DNA of 64,000 nt from NCBI RefSeq assembly GCF_029852145.1, contig NC_079975.1:12955275-13019274 (forward strand). Direction: 5' to 3'. Origin of the DNA: Microplitis mediator. Its lineage: Eukaryota; Arthropoda; Insecta; Hymenoptera; Braconidae. Shown in pieces: positions 32,877-43,520 of the stretch (position 1 is the first letter of the stretch; every line of letters starts with the position of its first letter). The translations under genes and the position numbers were made by a program. The notes beneath the pieces were generated by a model. The model saw only the letters and a list, made by a program, of their open reading frames with translations, was not told where the DNA came from and made no database searches.

Positions 32877-35191
32877 TTAGGGTGATTCAAAAAACAAACA
32901 ATTTTTTTTTTTTCTTCCAAACAGGTTCAAAAGTTTCGCATGAATAAAAAAAGACGCCTGTGAAAATTAGAGCTCTTAACATTAATATTAACAATGTCCG
33001 CATTGCACTTTTCTATTTCCCATAAGAATAACATGGAAAAATTTTTTTTTACGTCTTGTAACCGTGCAGCAGCGATTAAAGACGTGAGAGTGTGGCTCTC
33101 TCGCTTCATTTATTTCCTCCCCTCTCTCTCTTCTTGCTCTAAGAGTCAAGTGCAGTAGTCTTGTCTCTGCGTTAGAATTTGGGGATGATTTCGCGCAGCA
33201 TGGGACCGCAAATTAGTCCCTGCGTATAATTAGGTGGGGTCAACGCAGGTTGGTGACCCAGAGAACTGACCCAAGACGATTGATCAAAAGACGACACTTA
33301 AGTTCGAGAGCTGTAACCGATCGGTCTTATCCACTTTACTCTCTCTAAAATCGTCTACTATATATATTTCTTTTCCGAGCATTATTGTATATAAGATATA
33401 GTGAGTTTAAGAACACTTGAGTTCGGTCAGCGAAAACGCACCGACGCATAATTATTTCTGCTCAAGTAGTTATTAGAACTTGTCTATGATATATTAAACT
33501 AAATTTATTTAAATTATTAGAAGTGATACGAAACCTTCCGCTTGAGTCTTTCATGATTTATTTGAATAAAAATTTAACTTGTTGATTGAGATACGTGGTG
33601 TTGCTTTGATACACCAAATTAAATATTACACCTAAAGTTCGTTTATCTGATCAATTAAATAAAACCAAAGTGTATAAAGTGAGTGGTGTGGTTTTCTTCG
33701 TGTGCGACAACCTGCCGACGCGGATCCCAGGAGCCAGAGGAAACCTATTGGACACCAACATCACCAGAACCAAGCCGAGAAGAATCGTCAACCAGTATCG
33801 TCAGTAAGCAGATCAAGATTCTGAAAAGTTCTCAACAAATTACAAGTATATCGATGTAGATTATAATTTTCTCTCTCTTCAACGCGATTGAATATTTCCG
33901 TCATTAAATTTTCCTCTCTCTTCAACGCAAACCCAAATCTTAAATTATTCGACAAAATTTTCGCATTTCACGCCCTATAAAATTATTAGTCAAATTCTCT
34001 TTAGTCGGTCATATGTATATAAATTTAGAATAACTAGCGAGGGGAAGTTTGTATATAAATTGGGATTATTGGTTAAATAAAGTATAAATTTTATTGTTAT
34101 CTTTTGCTTAAATTTAATTATCACCAGCGTCACATAACATAAAGATTCTCTTTCAGTCGCGTGTCCGGCTCAGGACGAGTACCTGCTTCCTGAGATCATT
34201 TCCCGTCTTTTGGAATCAGATTTTAAAATAAAATAAGTATAATTAATAATAGTAAACTTAAGTAAATCAGTAATTTCGGGAAATTTATTTAGCTGTGGTT
34301 CTTGGCTATCTGGACACGCAGTAGCCAGGGCCCACCGTTATAGTCTTCTGATTTTTATAAGTAGCTAAAAATGCGTCATAAGAATAATTGACAGGCATAT
34401 TTTTGTAGGGAATTGAATGCTCTACAAAAAAAGATTCTTATTATTTTTTGAGGAATCGCTTTGTTCAAAATTTATTTGAGGTTAAAGTCGAATTCATATT
34501 AAATTTTGAGATTTTCTTACTTTTCCGGCGAAACTATTAAACCTATAACAAAATATCACAAGACCTTTTTTGTAGACAATTTTATTCCCTAGAAGTTATT
34601 TTCAATAAAATTTTTTCGAATTCCGCATTGTTTTCTAGTTATTTTCATTTTAACGTCATGCTCATAAAAGAAATAGTCTTCTGATCGATTTTAAGAGCTT
34701 GACATTAAAATAAAAATAACTAGAAAACAATGCGGAATTCGAAAAAACTTTATTGGAAATAACTTCTAGGGATTAAAATTGTCTACAAAAAAGGTCTAAT
34801 GATATTTTGTTATAGGTCTGATAGATTCGCCGGAAAAGTAAGAAAATCTCAAAATTTAATATGAATTCGACTTCAACCTCAAATAACTTTTGAACAAAGC
34901 GATTCCTCAAAAAATGATAATAATCTTTTTTTGAAGAGCATTCAATTCCCTACAAAAACATCCCTGTTAATTATTCTTATGACGCATTGTTAGCTACTTA
35001 TAAAAATCAGAAGACGTAAAAAAAATTTTTTCCATGTTATTCTTATGGGAAATAGAAAAATGCAATGCGGACAATGTTAATATTAACATTAAGAGCTCTA
35101 ATTTTCACAGGCGTCTTTTTTTATCCATACGAAACTTTTTAACCTGTTTGGAAGAAAAAAAAAAATTTGTTTGTTTTTTGAATCACCCTAA
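32877..35191. mobile_element. TTAGGGTGATTC foldback element with nested solo LTR
   Basis: TTAGGGTGATTCAAAAAACA is inverted at the right end (ending TTGAATCACCCTAA). Arms meet near 34680 and are almost identical, about 500 bp each once the LTR is removed. TA flanks the ends. Internal words such as CTACAAAAAA(A/G)GATTCTT are shared with the other TTAGGGTG foldbacks. A transcript through it would fold into a long double strand. No ORF of note. Confidence 0.85.
33057..34342 (+). mobile_element. Solo LTR, family L1 (1286 bp), GTCT duplication
   Basis: TGTAACCGTGCAGCAGCG start and CCCACCGTTATA end, as in the 3' LTR at 2804. GTCT lies at 33053-33056 and 34343-34346. The opposite arm of the host foldback keeps the empty site (near 35017, reverse of ACGTCTTCTGATTTT) with a single GTCT, proving both boundaries. 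Contains CTCTCTCTTCAACGC words and the GCGTGTCCGGCTCAGGACGAG box. No coding sequence. Confidence 0.9.
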
Positions 35192-35403
35192 TAATTATAT
35201 ATAAGTCTATTTATGATCAGGTCTGATCATATATGAGTCTATATATAATTAGATATGATCATACTTGGCTGTTATAACTCCATTTATCACCATATATAAG
35301 TCATATGATCAGATCGGATCATATATGAGTCTATATATAATTACATATAATCATACCTAGCTGTTATAACCCCATATATAATCATATATAAGTCGATATA
35401 TAA

Positions 35404-35407
<4 letters not shown>

Positions 35408-35456
<49 letters not shown>
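35408..35456. repeat. (TA)n microsatellite
   Basis: AT-dinucleotide run at the left edge of the second 5S-derived repeat, the same setting as copy 1 at 5412-5478. Confidence 0.95.
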
Positions 35457-35460
<4 letters not shown>

Positions 35461-35461
<1 letters not shown>

Positions 35462-37095
35462 TAATTTGCAATTTTTTAATATCAAAGTTATTAAATTTTT
35501 ATTCTGTCAACTATCAATCAAACTTAACTCCCCAATACTTAAAAAATGTTCAAAGGTTTCAGCAGCAATTTAAAAGTATAAAGTATCAGTTTGATTATTC
35601 GAGTTAAGTAATGCCATAAACTTTTCTTAATTATAAGTGTAGAACAAACTAGAGGATCAGACTACAATCCATCGATAACCAAAGTTAAGCAGCATCGGCA
35701 TGGGACATTAATTGGATGGGTGACCTCGTAGTAACATAGTAGTCAACGGATAATAATTTTTTTTTAACTTCCCGCTAAGAGAATCGAAGATTTTCGAAAA
35801 ATCGGGAAGTTATTGTTTTCACCCCGATTTTCGAAAGTCGAGTTTTCATCAGATGTCGACGTTTTGAGGTCCCAGGAAGCTATTCTGACTATTTTCAGAA
35901 TGATGTCCGAGTGTATGTATGTACGTATGTGTGTGTGCGTGTGTGTGTGTGTGTGTATGTATGTGAGTAAACTATTTATAACTTTTTAACTAATGAACCG
36001 ATTTCGATGGTTAAGGCGGCAATCGAAAGAGCTTGTTGGCCATCAACTTTTCTGTAAATTTCAGATCATTTGATCAAGCAGACTCGAAAATATTGGCGAA
36101 TTACGAAAAAAAAAAATTTTTTTTTTTAGTTTTTTAGTGATTTCTCAGAAACGAGTTGAACGATTGACTTCAGAATCTAATCAGCTTTAGAACTTTATAA
36201 GCCGCGTCGAATGCCACCTCAACCATCTCAATCGGTTAATTTGTTCGAGAGATATTGTTGGCGAAAGAAATGATAAAAAACGTTTTTTTTCGATTATCTT
36301 TGAAGTGACTCATCCGATCAATTTCGAAATTTAATTAGCTCTAGAATTCAAGAAAACGCGCCGATTGCCACCTCAAACGTCAAAATCGGTTGATTAGTTC
36401 AAAAGATATCGGCGCTGAAAAGTTAAAAAAATAACATAAAATGTTATTTTTTCCAGATAAATCAAAATATAATGTGCTAAAATGTGTCTGAAAACATACC
36501 AACTCTTTCTCTGTATAGTCTCTTCCGATCATCAGATAATGTCATAAATCTTGTTCCTTAGTTTTGAACATATTGTTAGCAAAAAATAGAAAAAACCCAG
36601 TCTTTAATGTTTTTCTCGGATATTCCGTATATTATTGCTCTGACCTAAGTCAAAACTCATTCAAATCTTGATTTTGATCACTGACATCGATTTCTGCCTC
36701 AATACATGTACTCCAGAGAACATAATCGAAAATAAAAATTTAAAAGCCGCTTCTTCATTAATGATTTTTGGTTCTTAACTTTTAAACTCTAGCATAAAAC
36801 GTTACTTGTTAGATCTTGAAAAGCTCATAAAAAATGATTCCATGTAATAGCATTTTCGAGCTCGAAGAGCTCGAAAATATATTTACAGTGATGTTTTCAA
36901 GCTTCTTGAGCTCGAAAATAGCGGGAAGTGTTGGGGCTGGCCCGCAGGGCCAACCGACGCCCAGATTTTTTTTTATTATTTAATTTTAACCGACATTTAT
37001 ATTGATAAAGACAATAAATCCTGATTAAAATACTTAATTAATAATTTACAGATGTTCTAAATGAGATTCTAAAAATTACTATATTCGTTCATGCA
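35461..37095 (+). repeat. 5S rRNA-derived dispersed repeat, copy 2, with insertion
   Basis: 35461-35765 plus 36968-37095 match 5515-6075. The 5S-like part at 35660-35735 (GATAACCAAAGTTAAGCAGC, then TTGGATGGGTGACCT) is closer to 5S rRNA than copy 1. About 110 bases present in copy 1 at 5636-5745 are absent here. The T-run after the 5S part holds the 1.2-kb element at 35766-36967. Confidence 0.7.
35766..36967. mobile_element. ACTTCCCGC element, copy 1 (1.2 kb)
   Basis: Starts AACTTCCCGCTAAGAGAATC; the other side carries AGCGGGAAGTGTTGGGGCTG and GGCCCGCAGGGCCAAC. Copies in the opposite sense lie at 45626-46589 and 48785-49612. Contains a (GT)n run near 35925-35960 and GAGCTCGAAGAGCTCGAAAA words. 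Inserted exactly within a T-run (empty site near 5940). No ORF. Confidence 0.75.
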
Positions 37096-37284
37096 TGGTT
37101 ATATATAATCATATCTGTTCATATATAAACAGATCCAGTTATGTATGATCAGACCTGGCCAATTTTTGGATCTGATCACATATAGACATTTATGCATGAT
37201 CATATATGATTAGACAAAATCTTTTTTCATCGGGAAACTATCATACTTAGTTGAATAGAATTCAAAAATACTATTCGTTAAAAA

Positions 37285-37290
<6 letters not shown>

Positions 37291-37342
<52 letters not shown>
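37291..37342. repeat. (TA)n microsatellite
   Basis: AT-dinucleotide run between repeat F sequence and the tandem duplication that follows. Confidence 0.95.
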
Positions 37343-37344
<2 letters not shown>

Positions 37345-37382
37345 TTATGTAATATAACGGACTTTTGAGGACACGATTTCGT

Positions 37383-38657
37383 CTACAATTCTTATCCGAT
37401 CTTAATGAAATTTTTTACACTTATTTTATGTGTAATTACCACGGTCAAGTTCGAAGATGCGCTGAATCGGTCAATTAGTTTAGAAGTTATGGCTGTTTGA
37501 AATTTTAACGATTTTTCGAAAAAATCAGTTTTTAATCACTATTAAAGTCCATATAACTCTAAAACTAAAACTCATAGATAATTTCTATAAAAAGTAACTT
37601 AAAGCTTGACTAATAAGCTTTAATTTATGACCTTAAACTTTATATTTTGACCATTTCTTCCAATAATTTGATAGCCTTGAAAATTTTAATAGAATCAAAA
37701 AATGTTGAAAATATGGTTTCCATTCCACATAACTTATGCTTGTCCCATAATAATAATCCAGTTTCGTCAATTGTATTTTATTGTGCACAAAATAACTTGT
37801 TAATTTCACTGCTATTTTATAGTTTAAAAGTATTTCTTTTATTATTTATGATGTATCAAATGTACCTCTCATCCCTATGATTATCACTGGTCTTGTCATT
37901 ACGATAGCACCCACCGTTCTTATCGGATCTTAATGAAATTTTTCACACTTATTCTATAGGCGATTACCTTGATCAAGTTCAAAGATGGGCTGAATCGTTT
38001 GGATAGTTTTGAAATTATGGCTGTTTGAAATTTTCATGATTTTTCGTAAAAATCAGTTTTTAATCACTGCTAAAGCTTATATAACTTCAAAACTAACATT
38101 CATAGACAATTTCCGTAAAAAGTTGTTTCTGCCCTCCGGCCGGAAAGTGGCAACTTTCGGGCCACTGCCCTAAACGAAGTTGCAACTTTCCGGCTTCGTC
38201 GAGCAGAAAAATAGTATACGCACCTTGGCCAGTAAAAAAAAAAGCCTCAGACCACATGTTTGTCAGCCTCGGCTTCGCCTTGGCCAACAATTACATGTGC
38301 TCTGAGACTTTTTTTATTTTACTGGCCTAGGTATGTAATATACTATTTAAAGCTTGTTTAGTAAGCTTTAATTTATGACCTCAAGCTTCTTGTTTTGACC
38401 ATTTTTTCCAATAATTTGATAGTCTTGAAATTTTTAATGAAATCAAAAAATGTTGGGAATATGGTTTTTTATTCCACATAACTTAAGCATTTCCCATTAT
38501 AAACCAATTTCGTCAGTTGTATTTTATTGTGAAGAAAATAACCTGTAAATTTCACAGCTATTTTATATTTTAAATGGATTTCTTTTATCACTTATGATGT
38601 TTCAAACGTACCTGTACGTCCTATCATTATAACTGGTCTTGCCATCGTAATAGTGAT
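37383..38657 (+). repeat. Tandem segmental duplication, ~530-bp unit, two copies
   Basis: Unit 1 (37383-37910) and unit 2 (37911-38657) align from TCTTATC(C/G)GATCTTAATGAAA through TTCCAATAATTTGATAG to ATCACTGGTCTTGTCAT-type sequence. Copies are diverged, so the duplication is old. Unit 2 contains an insertion of about 220 bp. Confidence 0.8.
38123..38342. mobile_element. Small GC-rich hairpin insertion in unit 2
   Basis: Absent from unit 1 at the matching point. It contains CTTGGCCAGTAAAAAAAAAA against TTTTATTTTACTGGCCTAGG, with CTCAGACCACATGT/ACATGTGCTCTGAG further in, so the right part folds into a hairpin; the left part has CTCCGGCCGGAAAGTGGCAA. A MITE-like insertion; ends not resolved. 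Confidence 0.55.
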
Positions 38658-38744
38658 TACAATTATGATCATTCTAATTCAATTTCCCATACTTTGCTTA
38701 CGTGAAGGTTAGTTTAGTACATTACCTATATAATGTATTGTCAA

Positions 38745-38935
38745 ATCAACTATCTGAAGTTCTCCATCGAAAATAGTCATTGTCTTTTTTTACTCTCACT
38801 CTTAGAGAACGAGCCTAATTTCATATCATGACTATACACTAAGATGAATCACAATATATATATGTATGAAACTTTTTATATAGATTAATTGGAAAATCTA
38901 CCTTCCATTTCGGCTGCCGAATGGCCTTTTTATAA
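38745..38935 (+). repeat. Dispersed repeat F, uninterrupted copy
   Basis: Matches 18165-18268 joined to 19134-19220 and serves as the empty site for the solo LTR at 18269-19133. Confidence 0.75.
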
Positions 38936-39099
38936 TAATTAAATTTGATAATTAAATCATGCGAGAAACCAGAAAAAAGGGCAATAAAATAAATTAATAT
39001 TGCCTACTTTTGATTATTCTTTTTGATTATTCGATGTTAAAAATGTATAAGTTAAAACATTTAATAAGAAATTTTATAATTTAAATAAGTTCAGAATGC

Positions 39100-39690
39100 A
39101 CTGGTTACAAAGATTAAGGGATATTCGAAAAATTTCAAATTTTTAATTTTAAACAGTTTGTAACTCGAAGGAAAATGGTCAGAAAATAGAAACAATAAGT
39201 CAAACTGTAGCTTCAAGTGTCTAGTTTTCTGATCTGGGTCTTTAAATTTTGTTATTATGCACGGTTCGGAACAATAGAAAATCAATCATAATTATCGAAA
39301 AAATTTATTGAACCCAAGCGGCACAAAAAAAAATTGTTGAGTTTTTGTTGAATTTAATTTGACAATTGGTTAACTTCAATTCATGATAACAAATTGTCGT
39401 TTTAAATTTAACATACAGTCAACGATTTTTTTTGTGCCGCTTGGGAAGCTCGAAGACCGTTTTTAAGACGAGCAAAAATTTGGTAAACTTTTTTTTTCGA
39501 TAGTTTTCTTCGGATTACTCCGGAATCGCACATAATAAAAAAATTTAAAGACCAGATCAGAAAACTAGACACTTGAAGCTACAATTTGCTTTTTTTGGTT
39601 TTGTCATATGACCATTTTCCTTCGAGTTACAACCTGTTTAAAATCACTTAAAAATTTGAAATTTTTTTCATATCCCTTAATTTTTATAAC
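39100..39690. mobile_element. Foldback relic with central MITE
   Basis: 39105-39310 and 39480-39690 are inverted copies (GAAAATGGTCA...GTGTCTAGTTTTCTGATCTG against CAGATCAGAAAACTAGACAC...TGACCATTTTC), arms about 210 bp, moderately diverged. The centre holds the 133-bp MITE at 39313-39445. No coding potential. Confidence 0.75.
39313..39445. mobile_element. 133-bp MITE, TIR CCCAAGCGGCACAAAAAAAA
   Basis: Perfect 20-bp inverted ends (TTTTTTTTGTGCCGCTTGGG at right), AA directly on both sides (39311-39312, 39446-39447). A complete, compact non-autonomous element with a 2-bp duplication. Confidence 0.8.
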
Positions 39691-39704
39691 TAGTGGATAA
39701 TTGA

Positions 39705-39848
39705 AAAATTTTTTAAATTTTGAACTGTTACAATTTAATTTCCGGATACTTTTCGAAATTCCCTGACATTTCCATGATATTTCCCGGTTGCATTAAATTC
39801 CCTGATAATTCCCGATATTCCCGGTTTTTCTGGTTCGTGGCCACCCTG
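39705..39848. mobile_element. Relic ending in GTGGCCACCCTG
   Basis: T/C-rich words TTCCCTGACATTTCC, TTTCCCGGTTG, ATTCCCGATATTCCCGG lead to TTCGTGGCCACCCTG at 39834-39848. The inverse, CAGGGTGGCCAC, looks like a terminal inverted repeat of a cut-and-paste transposon (hAT-like style, from memory). No partner end is visible. Confidence 0.4.
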
Positions 39849-40119
39849 TTCTAGTAAAAAGTTACCTCCAAATTGAGCAAAAATGAACCACAAATTTTTC
39901 CTTACAACTTTTGCTGTTAAATTGTCTACAAATTTGGGCTGAAAGTATCAGGCAATTTTAATGACAAATTATACTGTCAATTTCAAGCTAAAGTGGCTAT
40001 TAGGGTATATACCCGTGAACAGATCTTTTTGTCTAATCATATATATAATGCCCTATATATGATTAAGTATAATAATTGGCATGATCTGATGATATACAAT
40101 TGTATACATTCATGCATAA

Positions 40120-40345
40120 ACGAATTTAAAATTTAAAAAAACACATAACCTATCGGTTAACTGCCATTTTGCTAAATCGTCACCCATCTAACTAATGTGC
40201 TACCTCAATGCTACTCAACTTTGAGTATCGCTGGATTTTCGTCTGCTTCTCTAGTCTGCTTTACACTTATAAGTATTTACAATCCATACCATTACTTAAA
40301 TAAAATGACCAAATATTGGTACTTTCCACATAAATAATGCACCAA
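40120..40345 (-). repeat. 5S rRNA-derived dispersed repeat, copy 3 (reverse)
   Basis: The reverse complement contains CCAGCGATACTCAAAGTTGA, GTAGCATTGAGG and TTAGTTAGATGGGTGAC, matching 5840-5910, and shares flanking ATTAAGTAATGCCAT-like sequence. More diverged than copies 1 and 2. Confidence 0.6.
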
Positions 40346-41106
40346 ATATGATCAAATTTCATTACGTTTTTATTTTATATAAAATTAGAAGTTTCTTTAA
40401 GATAACTTGCTTATGAGACCATAGAAGATTAGTAAATATTATGGAGTAGAACGTAAGAAATTAATAATAGATGCTTTTCTTGACAAGTATCTTGTAGTTT
40501 TTTAACGTTTGAGTAGTAATTTTAAATAGTCAAGCAGTATATTTCAACGATTAACTGTTAATTATAGCACTTTAAACATCAAAATCATAATTTTACTGAT
40601 TGAAACGACATTAGTTATTGAACATAACATAAATAATTAGAAGTAGAACTACAGTCATTGTCAATCATTTTTTTCCGTATATGATTTTATATAACTGTAT
40701 ATTAAACTCTTTTATAATTATGCAAATTTATTTATAATTTTATATCAAATCACATAAATTTTTGTAAATTATCTGAATTCTTATAAGAAATTTATAAGTT
40801 CTCATAAGATTTCATATGAGTGCTTTTGTAATTTCATGATGTTATATATAATTGTATATAAAGTTAGATGGAATTTAAAAAAAATTTTATAAGATTATTC
40901 GAATTATTATAAGCATTTGATAAGATCATACAAGCTTTTATATAATCATATGTAACTGTATATAAGTTAGAAAATTTTATCTGGTAATAATATAATCTCA
41001 TATATAACTTTGTATAAAATCATATCAATTTTTATAAAATCCTCACAAGAGTATTTGAATTCTCATAAGAATTTTATAAACTCATATAAGCTTTTATGTA
41101 ATCATG
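40346..41106. other. AT-rich interval with TATATAA(C/T)TGTATA words
   Basis: No gene. Low-complexity words (CATATAAGCTTTTATATAATC, ATAATTTTATAT) resemble the interior of the CCCGAT elements and may be a decayed member. Confidence 0.4.
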
Positions 41107-41853
41107 CCCGATAAAAAAAGATTTTATACAATTGTCTAAAATTATATACAAAAAATGACCCGATCCAATTGTATACAACTGTATAAAAATTGTATACAAT
41201 TCTATACAAAATGTATACAAGTCTATATAATTATATACCATTTTGTACAAATTATATACAATTCTATATAATTGCAATGTATAGAATTGTATAGAATTGT
41301 ATACAATTTCTATATTTTATTTCATTTATTTTAATTGTTTTTCTAGTATATAGCCGTAGTAACGGCCTTTTACACTTTTTGCCTTTATATCGCAACTGCT
41401 TTACTTCTCTTTCTGCCTTCATTGTGCGGATGTGGGCCGACTCGTGCTTATACTGTACTGCATCATTACGGTGATGCCCTACAACCTCCCTTATGCAATG
41501 GAGGTGCAGTGGCGTAGGGAAACCACAGAGAAAACCTAGCCAGTACAGTTTCGGTTTGGGTGAAGCTCCAGTGATCGATAAAATTCCCATTTTACCGATC
41601 ACTGGATCTTCATCCCGCGCCTAACGGTCAGAGACCTTCGTTCGAACCCAACGCGTGGCTAAACGGTCACCCACCCAGTAGTGGTCATGCTCAATGCTAC
41701 TTAACTTCGGTGATCGCCCGAGCCACGCGCGTGCCGAACGGCTGCCTCAGCCGCTACAATTTCTATACAAATTGTATACAATTGGATCAGGCCATTTTTT
41801 CTATCCAATTATATATAGTCTATATATAATTGTATAAAATCTTTTTTCATCGG
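41107..41853. mobile_element. CCCGAT(A/G)AAAAAAG element, copy 2, carrying a 5S-headed SINE-like insert
   Basis: Left end CCCGATAAAAAAAGATTTTA, right end TAAAATCTTTTTTCATCGG. Palindromic AT-rich arms of TATACAATTGTATA words contain CCCGATCCAATTGTATAC. The middle is interrupted by a GC-richer insert at about 41300-41757. Confidence 0.75.
41300..41757 (-). repeat. SINE3-like element with 5S rRNA-derived head
   Basis: On the minus strand: GTAGCGGCTGAGGCAGCCGT, then GGGCGATCACCGAAGTTAAG, TAGCATTGAGC and TGGGTGGGTGACC, which closely follow the 5S rRNA promoter half, then a GC-balanced body with a GTGATCGGTAAAATGGGAAT inverted word, ending in AAATAAAATA-type A-rich sequence. This is the architecture of a 5S-derived SINE: polymerase III head, unrelated body, A-rich tail. 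A 112-codon minus frame across it (41264-41602) is probably chance or a parental LINE tail. Distinct from the 5S-like family at 5505. Confidence 0.65.
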
Positions 41854-42468
41854 ACATATATGATTTTTATATATTTCTTATATGATCATATACAAATTGT
41901 ATATGAATAGATATTAGGGTGTCCGTTATTTCCCAAATCGATTTTTATTTACCGATCGCTCCCTGAATCTTTAGTTTATGACCTAAAAAAAAATATCCAA
42001 CACCAACAGGCTTTTAATTTTCACATTAAACTGTGCCGAAATCATTTTATATTTCCAATTTAAATAACATGGGATTTTTAGACTGTTGACTTTTAATTTC
42101 TTTTCTCAAAAACAAATGAGGGTAAAAATTTGATGGAAGCATGTTCTGATAGGAAATTGAACGCTCTACAAAAAAGTTCTCTTATGAATTTTCGATAAAA
42201 GAACTCCTTCAAAAGTTATTTGACGTTAAACTTGTGGTTATTGTCAATTCTATATTCATTCTTACCTTTTTTGGCTATAAAATCGTTGAAATAAAAGATC
42301 ATTAATATTATCACTAGAGTACCAATGATCATTCATGTCAATATCATGGCCTAAACAGAAAATCAAGGGGAAAAAAATTAATTTGTGAGAAATAAAAGCG
42401 ATAACAAAACTTTGGATTTGCTATTAACATGACATTAAGTTTATATACTATAAATTCAAGTATTTAAA

Positions 42469-43204
42469 CCCTTGTAGGAAAAAAAATATTGACAACGGGG
42501 CCAGTCTTGGCACAATACTGGGCTACCGAGGCTCGGCCTCCCAAGGTTGGTCCGAGATCCGACCAACGTTCAAGTGACGAGTCTTGGTTTGCCAGTCTCG
42601 AGCCAAGATTCAGCCAATACTCAAGTGACAAGCCTTGGTTGGCTAGTCTTGGGCCAATGTTCAGCCAATACTCAAGTGACAAGCATTGGTTTACCAGTCT
42701 ATATAACAAATGGTACCTAAAAACCCCTGGCTTCTGTGAATAGCGTAACAGCCTAGTGGATAAGACGCTTGCCTAGCAGTCATGAAGGACCAGGTTCGAG
42801 ACCCAGTAAATGCAAAAAAAAAATTAGTTTCATCGATCCACCTGATTTCTCTGTGTACAAATTTATTTCCATATGTTACCATCCCGCACATGTCTACTAA
42901 TATTTTTTTTTTAAATTTATTTTTAATAAGTATAGGTGCTTATTTATCAACAGTATTGGCACAATACTGGCTCTCGATATTGGGCCAATACTTAGATGCA
43001 ATCTTGGCACAATATTGGCATTGGTTATTGGGCCAATACTAAGATGCAGTCTTGGCACAACACTGTCACTCAAGCTTGGCTGGGTGTTATCATTTCGATG
43101 CTTAGACAGACTTGGGCCAAGCTTGGATTTCAAGCTTTCCCCAGAGTTAATGTCTTGCGCCAAGCCTCGGCCAAGCTTGGGCCTATTGTTTCTTCCTATA
43201 AGGG
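42469..43204. mobile_element. CCCTTGTAGGAA TIR element rich in TTGGCACAATACTGG words
   Basis: CCCTTGTAGGAAAAAAAATA at left, inverse TTTCTTCCTATAAGGG at right, AA on both sides (42467-42468, 43205-43206). Subterminal GC-rich words (CTTGGCACAATACTGGGC, TTGGGCCAATACT, GCCAAGCTTGGGC) recur in both halves, echoing the GGCC-rich families at 46718 and 52030. The centre has a tRNA-like sequence. Confidence 0.7.
42738..42812 (+). tRNA. tRNA-like sequence in MITE centre
   Basis: AACAGCCTAGTGGATAAGAC (A box) and GGTTCGAGACC (B box) about 42 bases apart, then TAAATGC and an A-run. Cloverleaf pairing is incomplete; likely a tRNA-derived SINE head. Confidence 0.5.
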
Positions 43205-43499
43205 AATCGGTATTTTGTGGTTACTCAGTGAATTAAATCCTAATTAATTAGAGAATATAGACATAATTGCAATTAAAATTCAATTTTTCACTATTCCGCC
43301 TAACGCCATTTATGAGAGGTTTGTTAGAACTTGAGGTTAAAACTATTCTCATCGAGTTTAATTATCGATTGATCCGTAAGCAGAAGTTATGAGAAAAAAA
43401 GCAAATAAACTTGTGTAGCGTTTTTTGTTTGTTGTTTACAGATTGTCTATGTTCTCTAATTAATTAGGAAATTTACTAAGTAACCACAAAATACCGATT
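43205..43499. mobile_element. 295-bp hairpin MITE, TIR TCGGTATTTTGTGGTTACT
   Basis: AATCGGTATTTTGTGGTTAC inverts to GTAACCACAAAATACCGATT; a further AATTAATTAGAGAA word is inverted inside. Abuts the preceding element directly, at the centre of the host foldback. Confidence 0.7.
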
Positions 43500-43520
43500 T
43501 ACATACTTGAATTTATAGTA

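Larger units (their letters stand above)
32512..37234. mobile_element. CCCGATGAAAAAAG-ended element, copy 1, with nested insertions (4.7 kb)
   Basis: Ends CCCGATGAAAAAAGATTTTG and its inverse CAAAATCTTTTTTCATCGGG. AA lies on each side; the uninterrupted reverse copy of the flank near 16655 has GA at the matching site, so the duplication is 2 bp. The element's own AT-rich interior of TATATGATCAGATCTGATCA-type words is split by a foldback (32877-35191, itself holding a solo LTR) and a 5S-derived repeat (35461-37095, itself holding another element). Other copies: 41107, 44663, 52263. No transposase. Confidence 0.75.

Noticed and set aside
41074..41277. Tyr/Ile-rich frames in the CCCGAT elements (also 44567, 53561, 53716)
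   Set aside because: Pure by-products of TATACAATTGTATA-type palindromic words.
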